A stretch of 64,000 bases of DNA from Bacteroidota bacterium. Lineage in GTDB: Bacteria > Bacteroidota > Bacteroidia > Bacteroidales > Lentimicrobiaceae. Below the pieces are notes generated by a model, which was not told where the DNA came from, made no database searches, and saw only the letters and a list, made by a program, of their open reading frames with translations. The stretch covers positions 105,178-169,177 of the forward strand of contig JAEZDY010000021.1 of NCBI GenBank assembly GCA_023417935.1, written 5' to 3'. The number at the start of each line of letters is the position of its first letter. Within the stretch, counting starts at the first letter, position 1. The position numbers and the translations under genes were made by a program. Below are positions 17,240 through 25,877 of the stretch, one piece after another.

Positions 17240-17365
17240 AATTTGAAAAGAGTAAATAATCTGTTTTCCTGATTATAGAAAATAATAAGCAACAAAATGA
17301 TCAATCGTTGAATCAAGCTCTCAAAGCTGATAGTAACGAAATCCAGAAACCTGAATAATTACAAA

Positions 17366-18691
17366 ATGATAGTAGAAGTAAAAGTTCCCAGCCCCGGAGA
17401 GTCAATAACTGAAGTTCAACTAGCTACATGGCTTATCAAAGATGGTGACGTAGTTGAACGGGATGCTGAAATTGCTGAAGTAGATTCCGATAAAGCAACC
17501 TTAACTATAAATGCACCTGAACAGGGTAAAATAGCCATAAAAATTGCAGAAGGTGATACAGTTAATATTGGAACTGTAATTGCCACAATTGATACTTCAT
17601 TTTCATCAAATGGTCCAGAAGGAACCGAAACCCCAATGTCTGTTTCTAAAAAGCAACCTGATGTTGAAAATATCAGCGAAACAAAATCAGGTGTTGCTGC
17701 AGATGCTAGTGCAAAGCAAATTCAGGAAAAGGAGGGTGATGAGTCGGGTCAAAATAAAACACATATTACTCCACTCGCAAAAAAAATGATGGAGGAAAAG
17801 AATCTTACCAGGGATGAAGTCATTCTACAATTAGGTAGAAAAAGGGTTGGCAAGGCTGATATTGAATCAATGAGCAACAAAAGTGAACCGGCTGCCGACC
17901 CTCAGGTGGCTGAAGAGGAAATTAGCAAGACCATTCAAGAAACACCCGTTCATAAAGGCACCAGAGAAACTGAACGCAAGAAGATGAGTACCCTTCGTTT
18001 AAAGCTGTCACAACGTTTGGTTTCTGTTAAGAATGAAACTGCCATGCTTACAACCTTTAACGAGGTGAATATGAGCAACATCATGGCTTTAAGGAAAAAG
18101 TATAACGACAAGTTCAAGGAGAAATATGGCATTTCCGTTGGATTTATGTCACTCTTCACAAAAGCAGTAAGTATTGCATTACAGCAATTTCCTCAGGTTA
18201 ACTCAATAATTGATGGTGAGGAGTTGATTCATCACAATTATGTGGATGTAGGTATAGCTGTAAGCTCACCTAAAGGATTAGTAGTCCCAGTTTTGAGGAA
18301 TACTGAACTGATGAGCATTGCAGAGATTGAACTTAAAGTAAAGGAACTTGCGGAGAAAGCCAGAAACAACAAGATATCACTGGATGAAATGACCGGAGGA
18401 ACTTTCACTATATCAAACGGAGGCGTTTTCGGGTCACTGTTATCAACACCAATTCTTAATCCTCCTCAAAGTGCTATACTGGGCATGCATAATATCGTTG
18501 ACAGGCCGATCGCTTTAAACGGCCAGGTGGTAATTGCACCGATGATGTATGTTGCATTATCCTATGATCATCGGGTAATAGATGGCCGCGAATCCGTTAG
18601 TTTCCTGGTAAAGGTGAAAGAACTACTTGAAAATCCGGAAATCATGTTCTACGAAGGAAAAGACCCACTTAAAGGTCTACTTGGTCTTTAA
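17366..18691 (+). CDS. sucB: Dihydrolipoyllysine-residue succinyltransferase, E2 of the 2-oxoglutarate dehydrogenase complex
   Basis: A 441-residue E2. An N-terminal lipoyl domain carries the lipoylated lysine K43 in EVDSDKAT. An acidic and Gln-rich linker follows, then a peripheral subunit-binding domain (ITPLAKKMMEEKNL, about 132-170, ending GKADIE), a second linker, and the catalytic core (from about 205, RKKMSTLRLKLSQRLV) with the active-site LSYDHRVIDGRE near residue 395. It transfers succinyl from E1 to CoA. It is in an operon with sucA; the E3 subunit (lpd) is not in this window. A 22-bp tandem array begins 22 bp after the stop. Confidence 0.95.
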   Translation: MIVEVKVPSPGESITEVQLATWLIKDGDVVERDAEIAEVDSDKATLTINAPEQGKIAIKIAEGDTVNIGTVIATIDTSFSSNGPEGTETPMSVSKKQPDVENISETKSGVAADASAKQIQEKEGDESGQNKTHITPLAKKMMEEKNLTRDEVILQLGRKRVGKADIESMSNKSEPAADPQVAEEEISKTIQETPVHKGTRETERKKMSTLRLKLSQRLVSVKNETAMLTTFNEVNMSNIMALRKKYNDKFKEKYGISVGFMSLFTKAVSIALQQFPQVNSIIDGEELIHHNYVDVGIAVSSPKGLVVPVLRNTELMSIAEIELKVKELAEKARNNKISLDEMTGGTFTISNGGVFGSLLSTPILNPPQSAILGMHNIVDRPIALNGQVVIAPMMYVALSYDHRVIDGRESVSFLVKVKELLENPEIMFYEGKDPLKGLLGL

Positions 18692-19086
18692 TCATTCGAT
18701 TATATTAATACATAGTGCCGACTTTAACTGTATATAGTACCAACTCTAACTATTTATAGTGCCCGTTCGAACTATTTATATTGCCGGCTCTAACTATTTA
18801 TAGTACCTGCTCAAAATATTTATTGTGCCTGCTTAACCTGCTTGTAGTGCCGGCTCTAAATATTTATTGTGCCTGCTAAACCTATTTATAGTGCCTGCTC
18901 TAACTGTTTATAGTGCCGGTTTCACTTGTTTATAGTGCAATTCCACCTGTTTAGAGTGTCTATTCTATACTAGCTGCCGTTCATCAATACTGTATTTAAA
19001 TAAAATAAACCTGAAAGATGGTTTAATTGTAGTATCTTTACAGATATTGCCTTCCATCACGCAGTAACAAACTGAAAAACAGAAAT
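18692..19086. other. 395-bp intergenic region between sucB and the AraC-type regulator
   Basis: About 240 bp of this gap is a 22-bp tandem repeat (18713-18953). The remainder, 18954-19086, holds a near-consensus -7 element TATCTTTA at 19033-19040. No gene was found in any frame. Confidence 0.7.
18713..18953 (+). repeat. 22-bp imperfect tandem repeat, eleven units
   Basis: Units begin tagtgcc and end actattta, with a central variable gctcta-like segment. They start at 18713, 18735, 18757 and so on to 18933, in exact 22-bp register apart from a 21-bp last unit. Copies differ at several positions but the phase holds. There is no spacer between units, so it is not CRISPR. The array follows sucB on the same strand. 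Confidence 0.92.
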
Positions 19087-19665
19087 TTGAAACTATTTAT
19101 AAAATACATGGTGAGCCACCGGTGCAAGCTTGCTGTCAAGGAAGAATTGCGCAAAATGGGCTTGCACTTTATTGTTGTTGACCTGGGGGAAGTGGAGATT
19201 ATGGAAGACCTATCACCCAAAGAACTGGAAGAGCTAAACAATGGCTTACTTTCGTCAGGACTCGAATTGATGGATGATAAAAAAGCCATTCTGATTGAGA
19301 AGATCATAAATGTAATCACTCAAATGATTCATCATTCAGAGGAAGTACCTAAGATAAATTATTCTGAATACCTCAGTGAGCAGCTAAAGCATGATTACAC
19401 GCACCTTGCTAATATCTTTTCTGAGGTTAAAGGCATGTCCATCCAGCAATATATAATATTTAACAAAATTGAGAAGATCAAGGAGTTAATGCTGTATGAT
19501 GAATTGAACCTTACTGAAATTTCCTATAAGATGAATTACAGCAGTGTAGCTCACCTATCAAATCAGTTTAAGAAGGTTACGGGCATGTCACCATCCCAGT
19601 ACAAACATTTCAAAGACAAAAAGCGTATTCCGATTGAGGAAATCGGGCTTAAATTACCTAATTAA
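19087..19665 (+). CDS. AraC-family transcriptional regulator with degenerate N-terminal HMA-like domain
   Basis: A 192-residue protein. Residues 1-70 resemble a heavy-metal-associated fold as found in a Bacteroidota regulator group (KLFIKYMVSHRCKLAVKEEL). The usual MxCxxC is reduced to MVSHRC, so metal binding is doubtful. Residues 95-185 are an AraC DNA-binding domain (two HTH motifs; IEKIKELMLYDELNLTEIS and MNYSSVAHLSNQFKKVTGMSP). The frame begins with TTG at 19087. The ATG at 19108 would cut into the HMA-like strand, so the TTG is preferred by family alignment. It lies 6 bp upstream of the hybrid kinase and is almost surely co-transcribed with it. Confidence 0.82.
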   Translation: MKLFIKYMVSHRCKLAVKEELRKMGLHFIVVDLGEVEIMEDLSPKELEELNNGLLSSGLELMDDKKAILIEKIINVITQMIHHSEEVPKINYSEYLSEQLKHDYTHLANIFSEVKGMSIQQYIIFNKIEKIKELMLYDELNLTEISYKMNYSSVAHLSNQFKKVTGMSPSQYKHFKDKKRIPIEEIGLKLPN

Positions 19666-19671
19666 ACAACC

Positions 19672-21660
19672 ATGGAATCACAATACGCCAGAAGTCTTAT
19701 CGAAGCAAGTCTTGATCCATTAGTTACCATCAGTCCTGAAGGCAAGATCACTGATATGAATCATGCTACTATAGTTATCACCGGGCTTACGCGTGACCAA
19801 CTAACCGGTACTGATTTCTTCACTTATTTTACTGAACCTCAAAAGGCCCGGGAAGTTTACCAAAAAGTATTTGCAACAGGATCAGTAGCTGATTCACCTT
19901 TAACTATCCGACATAAGGATGGTAAATTAACTGAAGTACTGTTCAATGGATCAGTCTATCGGGATTCAAATGGTGAAGTTTTAGGTGTTGTTATCGTAGC
20001 AAGGGATGTAACCGACCTGAATTTCATATCAACACAACTCAAGGAAGCTAAAGAGGCTGCCGAATCAGCAACACAAATTGCTGAAATTGCACAAACAAAA
20101 GCTGAAAAAGCCACATGTATTGCTGAAGAAGCTGTTAAAACAAAGCAGCAGTTCCTGTCGAACATGAGCCATGAAATCAGAACACCTATGAATGCAATCA
20201 TAGGCTTTACCAAAGTTCTGCTTAAAACAGATCTCTCTTCTAAGCAAGAAGAATATTTGAATGCCATAAAGCTTAGCGGTGATGCACTGATTGTACTCAT
20301 AGATGACATATTAGACCTTGCTAAGGTTGGAGCAGGCAAAATGAGATTTGAACAAATACCATTCAAACTCTCAAAATCAGTTTCTGCCATGCTTCATGTG
20401 TTTGAAACAAAGATCCATGAAAAGAACATTAAACTAATAAAGGAATACGATAGTAATATTCCTGAGACGCTTATTGGCGATCCTGTAAGGTTACATCAAA
20501 TAATCCTGAATCTTGTAAGCAATGCAGTAAAATTCACATCAAGGGGAAAGATTACAGTTTCGGTAAAGTTGGTTGAAGAAAATGACCTCGATGCTAAAAT
20601 TGAGTTTGAAGTAGCTGATACTGGAATAGGAATTCCGGAGAATAAAATTGATAAAATCTTTGAAAACTTTCAACAAGCTACCAGTGGCACATCCAGATTA
20701 TATGGTGGCACCGGATTAGGCCTTGCAATTGTAAAGCAATTGGTTGAATCCCAGGGTGGAAAAATAGTTGTTAGAAGTAAAATTGGGGAGGGTTCTTCCT
20801 TTAGTTTTACCCTGACTTTCAAAAAATCGGCATCGAATCTTGAACCTGAAGAGGTTATCGTAGAATTGTATGAAGGAATTGAAGGCCTGAAGATATTGGT
20901 TGTTGAAGATATAGCTCTCAATCAGTTATTGATGAAAACAGTTCTTGATGATTTTGGTTTTGAGTGTGATATTGCTGATAACGGATTGATAGCTATTGAA
21001 AAGTTAAAGACAACAAATTACGATTTGGTGCTAATGGACCTTCAAATGCCTGAGATGAATGGGTTTGAAGCAACTCACCATATCAGGCATGTGATGAATT
21101 CAAACGTACCTATTATTGCCCTGACAGCAGATGTTACCACCGTTGACCTTGAAAAGTGCACAGAAGTTGGTATGAATGATTATATAGCAAAACCTTTGGA
21201 TGAAAAGCTCCTATACAGGAAAATAATTCTTCAAATGAGTAAAGCTATTCAACCAACATTGCGAATTGAACCAAACATAATTGTTTCCGAAAGGGTTAGG
21301 ATAATTAATCTGGATTACCTGAATCTTCGCACTAAATCAAACCCTACAATGATGATTCAGATGATAAATTTATATCTGAAACAGACTCCTTTGCTCATTA
21401 CTTTAATGAAGCAGGGAATGAAGGATAAGGATTGGAACTCATTATATATGGCGGCCCACAAAATTATCCCTTCATTTTCTATAATGGGTATTAACCAGAG
21501 TTTTGAAGAGATGGCAAAGAAAGTTCAGGATTATGCAAACATGAGGGAGCAAGAACATGAAATACAAAATTTAGTAAATCAACTTGAAAGTGTTTGCTTA
21601 CAAGCATGTCAAGAGCTAGAAGAAGAAATTATATTTATGGGTAATGCACAAATCAATTGA
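19672..21660 (+). CDS. Soluble PAS hybrid sensor histidine kinase (PAS-HisKA-HATPase-REC-Hpt)
   Basis: A 662-residue protein with no membrane segment. It has a PAS domain (about 1-120) and an Ala-rich coiled coil (about 122-160). The HisKA phospho-acceptor is H167 in MSHEIRTPMN. The HATPase has an N-box (HQIILNLVSNAVKF), DTGIGIP and GGTGLGLAI. The receiver has its phospho-acceptor at D456 in LMDLQMPEMNG and a KPLD lysine. The C-terminal Hpt-like domain has H596 in AAHKIIPSF. All phosphorelay residues are present. A cytoplasmic signal is inferred. The gene sits between the AraC-type regulator (6 bp upstream) and a single receiver (44 bp downstream), which together could form one relay. Confidence 0.92.
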   Translation: MESQYARSLIEASLDPLVTISPEGKITDMNHATIVITGLTRDQLTGTDFFTYFTEPQKAREVYQKVFATGSVADSPLTIRHKDGKLTEVLFNGSVYRDSNGEVLGVVIVARDVTDLNFISTQLKEAKEAAESATQIAEIAQTKAEKATCIAEEAVKTKQQFLSNMSHEIRTPMNAIIGFTKVLLKTDLSSKQEEYLNAIKLSGDALIVLIDDILDLAKVGAGKMRFEQIPFKLSKSVSAMLHVFETKIHEKNIKLIKEYDSNIPETLIGDPVRLHQIILNLVSNAVKFTSRGKITVSVKLVEENDLDAKIEFEVADTGIGIPENKIDKIFENFQQATSGTSRLYGGTGLGLAIVKQLVESQGGKIVVRSKIGEGSSFSFTLTFKKSASNLEPEEVIVELYEGIEGLKILVVEDIALNQLLMKTVLDDFGFECDIADNGLIAIEKLKTTNYDLVLMDLQMPEMNGFEATHHIRHVMNSNVPIIALTADVTTVDLEKCTEVGMNDYIAKPLDEKLLYRKIILQMSKAIQPTLRIEPNIIVSERVRIINLDYLNLRTKSNPTMMIQMINLYLKQTPLLITLMKQGMKDKDWNSLYMAAHKIIPSFSIMGINQSFEEMAKKVQDYANMREQEHEIQNLVNQLESVCLQACQELEEEIIFMGNAQIN

Positions 21661-21703
21661 AGTGTATGACTTGTTAGAAGAATCAAACAGAAATGGATAA
21701 ATC

Positions 21704-22138
21704 ATGAAAAAAGGAGAGAAAGCACGGATATTCCTCGTGGATGACGATGAGTTATACCTGAAAGTATTAGAAATGGAGTTACTGGCGAATGAAGATTTAA
21801 TCATTGAAACCTTTCTTACAGGCGAATCATGCATTGCTAACCTCGATCATATGCCTGATATGATAGTACTTGATTATTGGCTTAACAGTATTGAACCAGA
21901 TGCCATAGATGGAATTGAGACACTTGACAAAATAAAATCATATAACCCCAACATCCCGGTGGTTATGTTGTCAGCACAGGATAAGATTGAAGTTGCTGTT
22001 GATTGCATGCATCACAAGGCAACGGATTATGTTGTTAAAAGCGAAACTGCTTTTCTGCATTTGAAGAAAATTATCTCCAATATTCTTCAACTCAGCAAAA
22101 TACAAAAGGAATTAAACTGGTATATGAATAAAATGTAA
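21704..22138 (+). CDS. Single-domain response regulator (receiver only)
   Basis: A 144-residue CheY-like receiver. Acidic pocket residues are in LVDDDE, the phospho-acceptor is D57 in IVLDYWLN, the Thr/Ser position is in VMLSAQD, and the lysine is in YVVKSE. No output domain follows. The probable phosphate donor is the Hpt domain of the kinase encoded 44 bp upstream on the same strand. How the signal reaches transcription, directly or through the AraC-type protein, is not shown by sequence. Confidence 0.88.
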   Translation: MKKGEKARIFLVDDDELYLKVLEMELLANEDLIIETFLTGESCIANLDHMPDMIVLDYWLNSIEPDAIDGIETLDKIKSYNPNIPVVMLSAQDKIEVAVDCMHHKATDYVVKSETAFLHLKKIISNILQLSKIQKELNWYMNKM

Positions 22139-22224
22139 TCCTGTTATAATAAAATAGGCAGTCAACTTAACTTCCGGGATATTATTAACATTGATTCATT
22201 GCTTCCAAATAGGCTATTTATGCG

Positions 22225-22232
22225 TAATTTTG
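22225..22232 (+). promoter_or_regulatory. Promoter -7 element TAATTTTG of nadB
   Basis: An exact TAnnTTTG match, 19 bp upstream of the nadB ATG at 22252. Confidence 0.6.
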
Positions 22233-22251
22233 TTGAGTTAATAAACTCGTA

Positions 22252-23859
22252 ATGATACGTAAGAAAGTTGACTTCCTGGTCATTGGTACAGGAATTGCAG
22301 GATTAAGTTTTGCTCTTAAAGTTGCTGAATACGGCACCGTTTGCATAGTTACCAAGCGTGAAGCTGAAGAGAGCGCCACACGATATGCACAAGGTGGAAT
22401 TGCTGCGGTAATGTACACGCCTGATACTTATGAAAAACACATAAGGGACACCATGATTGCCGGTGATGATTTAAGTGATCCGGAAATAGTTAAGATAACC
22501 ATAACTGAGTCGGCTGATCGTGTCAAGGAATTGATTGACTGGGGTGTGTCGTTCGATAAAAATATGAGTGGCAGGTATGATCTGGCTAAAGAAGGCGGAC
22601 ATTCCGAGTTCAGGGTATTGCACCATAAAGATCAAACAGGGGCAGAAATTGAAGGCACTTTACTGCAAAGAGTCAAAGAACACAAGAATATTGAGATCAT
22701 GGAAAATCACTTTGCCGTTGATCTTATAACGCAGCATCACCTAGGTGAAGAAGTTGAAAAAACCTCAAAGGAGATTGAATGCTACGGTGCTTATGTATTG
22801 AATAAAGCTAATCATCAAATTATTACTATTCTTTCAAAAGTAACCATGCTGGCAACAGGTGGTTCAGGCAATGTTTATGCAACTACTACGAATCCTCCGG
22901 TTGCAACAGGTGACGGGATAGCAATGGTACAACGTGCACGGGGAGAAATTGACAAAATGGAATTTATTCAGTTTCATCCTACCTCATTATACAATCCGGC
23001 TGAAAAACCCTCATTCCTTATCACAGAAGCATTGAGAGGATCTGGTGCCATACTCAAGACTAAACAAGGCAAAGAATTCATGCAGAAATACGACCAGAGG
23101 CTCTCGCTTGCTCCAAGAGATATTGTGGCTCGTGCAATTGATAATGAACTCAAAATAAGTGGTGATGACTACGTTTGCCTTGATGCAAGACATCTGTCAA
23201 TGGACGTGATATTGAATCATTTCCCGGCTATCTATGCCAAATGTCTGACTATTGGAATTGATATGACTAAAATGATGATTCCAGTAGTACCTGCCGCCCA
23301 TTATACATGCGGGGGCATAAAAGTTGATGAATATGCCCGTAGTACAATCAAAAACTGCTTTGCCTCAGGCGAATGCGCATCCACAGGGCTTCACGGGGCA
23401 AACCGGTTAGCTTCAAACTCCTTACTTGAATCGCTGGTGTTTTCGCACAGAGCCTCGTTAGTTGCTATTGAAGAGCACCATAAGATTGAATACAACAATG
23501 CAATCCCCGATTGGGACGCAAAGGGCACTGTTTTTAATGAGGAAATGATTCTAATTACCCAGTCAATAAAAGAATTACAAGGAATAATGACAAATTATGT
23601 GGGTATAGTCAGGTCAAATCTTCGTTTAAAGAGAGCACTCGACCGCTTACAAATTCTTGAGCAGGAAACTGAAGAACTCTATGAAAAATCGGTTCTTACT
23701 GAGAAAATATGCGAATTACGCAACATGATCTCTGTAGCTTCGTTAATAATAATCATGGCACGTAACCGTAAGGAAAGCAGAGGATTACACCATTCAATTG
23801 ATTATCCTAAAACTTATGATGCCATGGGTTCACATCAAAATGATAATACAAAAAGTTAG
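22252..23859 (+). CDS. nadB: L-aspartate oxidase
   Basis: A 535-residue FAD enzyme of the succinate dehydrogenase/fumarate reductase flavoprotein family that oxidises L-aspartate to iminoaspartate, the first step of de novo NAD synthesis. The dinucleotide motif GTGIAGLSFALKVAEYG is at residues 12-28. TRYAQGGIAAVM, ATGGSGNVYATTTNPP, FIQFHPTSL, HYTCGGIKVDEYAR and the FAD-binding GECASTGLHGANRLASNSLL block are all intact. Length is normal. nadA and nadC are not in this window. Its TAG stop is followed at once by the ATG of the next gene, indicating translational coupling. Confidence 0.95.
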   Translation: MIRKKVDFLVIGTGIAGLSFALKVAEYGTVCIVTKREAEESATRYAQGGIAAVMYTPDTYEKHIRDTMIAGDDLSDPEIVKITITESADRVKELIDWGVSFDKNMSGRYDLAKEGGHSEFRVLHHKDQTGAEIEGTLLQRVKEHKNIEIMENHFAVDLITQHHLGEEVEKTSKEIECYGAYVLNKANHQIITILSKVTMLATGGSGNVYATTTNPPVATGDGIAMVQRARGEIDKMEFIQFHPTSLYNPAEKPSFLITEALRGSGAILKTKQGKEFMQKYDQRLSLAPRDIVARAIDNELKISGDDYVCLDARHLSMDVILNHFPAIYAKCLTIGIDMTKMMIPVVPAAHYTCGGIKVDEYARSTIKNCFASGECASTGLHGANRLASNSLLESLVFSHRASLVAIEEHHKIEYNNAIPDWDAKGTVFNEEMILITQSIKELQGIMTNYVGIVRSNLRLKRALDRLQILEQETEELYEKSVLTEKICELRNMISVASLIIIMARNRKESRGLHHSIDYPKTYDAMGSHQNDNTKS

Positions 23860-24396
23860 ATGGCACTTATAAGATCGGTTGGTGATAAACATCCAAAATT
23901 TGGGCAAAATTGCTTTTTTGCAGAAAATGCCACTGTAGTTGGCGAAGTTGAAATGGGCGATAATTGCTCAGTTTGGTTTAATGCCGTTGTTAGAGGCGAC
24001 GTTCACTATATTAAGATTGGTAACAATGTGAATATTCAGGATGGAGCAGTTATTCATTGCACATATCAGAAATCTCCTGTTAACATTGGGAATAATGTAT
24101 CAATCGCCCACAATGCTATAGTGCATGGTTGTACCATACATGACAATGTTCTTGTAGGAATGGGTTCTATATTAATGGATGATGTTGTAGTAGAGAGTAA
24201 TTCTATTATTGCTGCAGGAGCAGTTGTTTCTCAGGGTACTGTTATTGAATCGGGAAGCGTTTATGGAGGCATACCAGCCAAAAAAATAAAATCTATTGAT
24301 GTGTCACTTTTGGAGGGACAAGTAAACAGGATTTCGAAGAGTTATACCATGTATGCCAGTTGGCATGATGAAAATATAAAACCACTGACAAGTTGA
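23860..24396 (+). CDS. Gamma-class carbonic anhydrase family protein (left-handed beta-helix)
   Basis: A 178-residue protein of hexapeptide repeats (VNIGNNVSIAHNAIVHGCTI and similar) forming a left-handed beta-helix trimer. Metal-ligand histidines are visible in VIHCTYQ (about residue 67) and SIAHNAIVHGC (about 86 and 91), with the conserved RGDVHYIKIG and QDGAVIH. This matches the YrdA/PaaY/gamma-CA group; carbonic anhydrase activity is not proven for all members. The start codon directly abuts the nadB stop with no gap. Confidence 0.88.
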   Translation: MALIRSVGDKHPKFGQNCFFAENATVVGEVEMGDNCSVWFNAVVRGDVHYIKIGNNVNIQDGAVIHCTYQKSPVNIGNNVSIAHNAIVHGCTIHDNVLVGMGSILMDDVVVESNSIIAAGAVVSQGTVIESGSVYGGIPAKKIKSIDVSLLEGQVNRISKSYTMYASWHDENIKPLTS

Positions 24397-24460
24397 CGCA
24401 TTGCCGTTATGGCAGACTTTTTGATGTAAATGTACTTGTAAACAAACAACTAGATAACAA

Positions 24461-25135
24461 ATGGGATATTTATTAATCTTTGGATTATTCATGCTGGCCA
24501 GTTGGGCAATTGGCGCACGTTTAAAGTCGAAATTCCGTGAATATAGTAATATACCGGTAAATTATGGTTTAACCGGAAAGGAAGTAGCTGAAAAGATGCT
24601 TTATGATAATGGGGTGACTGACGTTAAAGTTTTATCAGTAGAAGGTGAACTAACTGACCATTATAATCCCCAACATCAAACAGTTAACCTCAGCCATGAT
24701 GTATATCATGGCCGAAGTATTGCAGCTGCAGCTATAGCAGCACATGAATGCGGACATGCCGTACAACATGCTGAAGCATACTCATGGCTTCAAATGAGGT
24801 CAGCATTAGTACCTATTGTAAGCTTTTCTTCAAAGTGGGTGCAATGGATACTATTAGGAGGTATTTTATTAGTGAACACTTTTCCTCAACTTCTGCTTGC
24901 CGGTATAGTACTCTTTGCATTAACCACACTCTTTAGCTTCATTACGCTCCCTGTTGAGATTGACGCCAGCCGTCGTGCAACTGCATGGTTAGATGGAAGT
25001 GGCATTGCAACAACAGCAACATTGCCTAAGGCACAAGAAGCACTGAGACTGGCAGCATACACTTATGTTGTGGCCGCCCTTGCATCACTTGCCACATTAA
25101 TGTATTATATCATGATATACTTACGAAGGAATTGA
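24461..25135 (+). CDS. Membrane zinc metallopeptidase, YugP family (DUF2268-like HExxH)
   Basis: A 224-residue protein with an N-terminal membrane helix, a zinc motif HECGH followed by AVQHAEAYSW (about residues 92-105), and two or three hydrophobic segments at about 115-160 and 200-220. The PVEIDASRRATAWL segment after the membrane helices is diagnostic for the YugP-like family. Its substrate is unknown. It begins 64 bp after the carbonic anhydrase gene on the same strand and ends before a strong terminator at 25168. Confidence 0.88.
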   Translation: MGYLLIFGLFMLASWAIGARLKSKFREYSNIPVNYGLTGKEVAEKMLYDNGVTDVKVLSVEGELTDHYNPQHQTVNLSHDVYHGRSIAAAAIAAHECGHAVQHAEAYSWLQMRSALVPIVSFSSKWVQWILLGGILLVNTFPQLLLAGIVLFALTTLFSFITLPVEIDASRRATAWLDGSGIATTATLPKAQEALRLAAYTYVVAALASLATLMYYIMIYLRRN

Positions 25136-25167
25136 TAACTATAGCACAAGTAGTGGCTATCTCTATA

Positions 25168-25208
25168 AACACAGCACCTGACAAGTTCCGGTGTTGTGTT
25201 TTTTTTGT
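25168..25208 (+). terminator. Intrinsic terminator after the zinc peptidase gene
   Basis: aacacagcacc (25168-25178) pairs with ggtgttgtgtt (25190-25200), 11 bp with one G-U, and is followed by six to eight T residues. It separates the peptidase gene from the promoter of the next gene, which overlaps the end of the T tract. Confidence 0.92.
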
Positions 25209-25215
25209 ACTTTTG
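25208..25215 (+). promoter_or_regulatory. Promoter -7 element TACTTTTG of the YqaA-like gene
   Basis: An exact TAnnTTTG match directly after the terminator T tract, 38 bp before the ATG at 25254. It rules out the longer frame that begins at 25191. Confidence 0.6.
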
Positions 25216-25253
25216 CACACCTTTATACAGGCGTACATCTAATAGGAATTTCA

Positions 25254-25868
25254 ATGAAGTGGTTACGGCAATTATATGATTGGGTGCTCAGTTGGGCAGA
25301 AAGCCCCTATGGAAATCTGGCTTTATTTATTTTCGCATTTATTGAATCAGTGTTTTTCCCTGTTCCACCTGATGTACTACTAATAGCACTGGCATTAGGA
25401 AAACCTAAAAAGGCATTCAGCTTTGCAATAATCTGTTCAGTGGGGTCGGTGGCAGGCGCTATTGTAGGTTATGCTCTTGGATACTATGCATGGATTGCAG
25501 CCGACGGTAGCTTTACTGGATTTGCACACTTCTTTTTTGATAATATCCCCGGATTTACAGAAAACCTTTACTATCAAATCAAGGCTTTATTTGACGAATG
25601 GAATTTCTGGGTGATATTCACAGCCGGTTTTACCCCTATTCCTTATAAAGTTTTCACTATTACCTCTGGTGTATTCCAAATGAATTTGTTTATGTTTATA
25701 GTTGCTTCAATTATAAGCAGAAGTGCACGTTTCTTTTTAGTTTCAGGACTTATTTGGAAATACGGACCAAGCATTAAAGGTTTTATTGATAAATATTTCA
25801 ATACATTGGCATTAAGCTTTACAGCTCTTATTATTCTTGGCTTCGTGGTTATTAAATACATGTTTTAA
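25254..25868 (+). CDS. YqaA-like membrane protein (DedA/SNARE-associated, VTT domain family)
   Basis: A 204-residue membrane protein. SPYGNLALFIFAFIESVFFPVPPDVLLIALALG (read in parts) and the re-entrant motif AGFTPIPYKVFTITSG are typical of the DedA/VTT superfamily, YqaA branch, with an F/E-xxx-P pattern in the first half and G-x-x-P in the second. Members are linked to undecaprenyl phosphate or phospholipid flipping, but this branch is not firmly assigned. The ATG at 25254 lies downstream of a consensus promoter. TerC follows after 9 bp, so the two are probably co-transcribed. Confidence 0.85.
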   Translation: MKWLRQLYDWVLSWAESPYGNLALFIFAFIESVFFPVPPDVLLIALALGKPKKAFSFAIICSVGSVAGAIVGYALGYYAWIAADGSFTGFAHFFFDNIPGFTENLYYQIKALFDEWNFWVIFTAGFTPIPYKVFTITSGVFQMNLFMFIVASIISRSARFFLVSGLIWKYGPSIKGFIDKYFNTLALSFTALIILGFVVIKYMF

Positions 25869-25877
25869 ATCTTCATC

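Noticed and set aside
18713..18953. Possible CRISPR array
   Set aside because: Units are contiguous and degenerate with no unique spacers, and no cas genes are present.
20065..20390. Minus-strand frames inside the hybrid kinase
   Set aside because: They mirror the Ala-rich coiled coil and HisKA helix of the kinase; no independent evidence for a gene.
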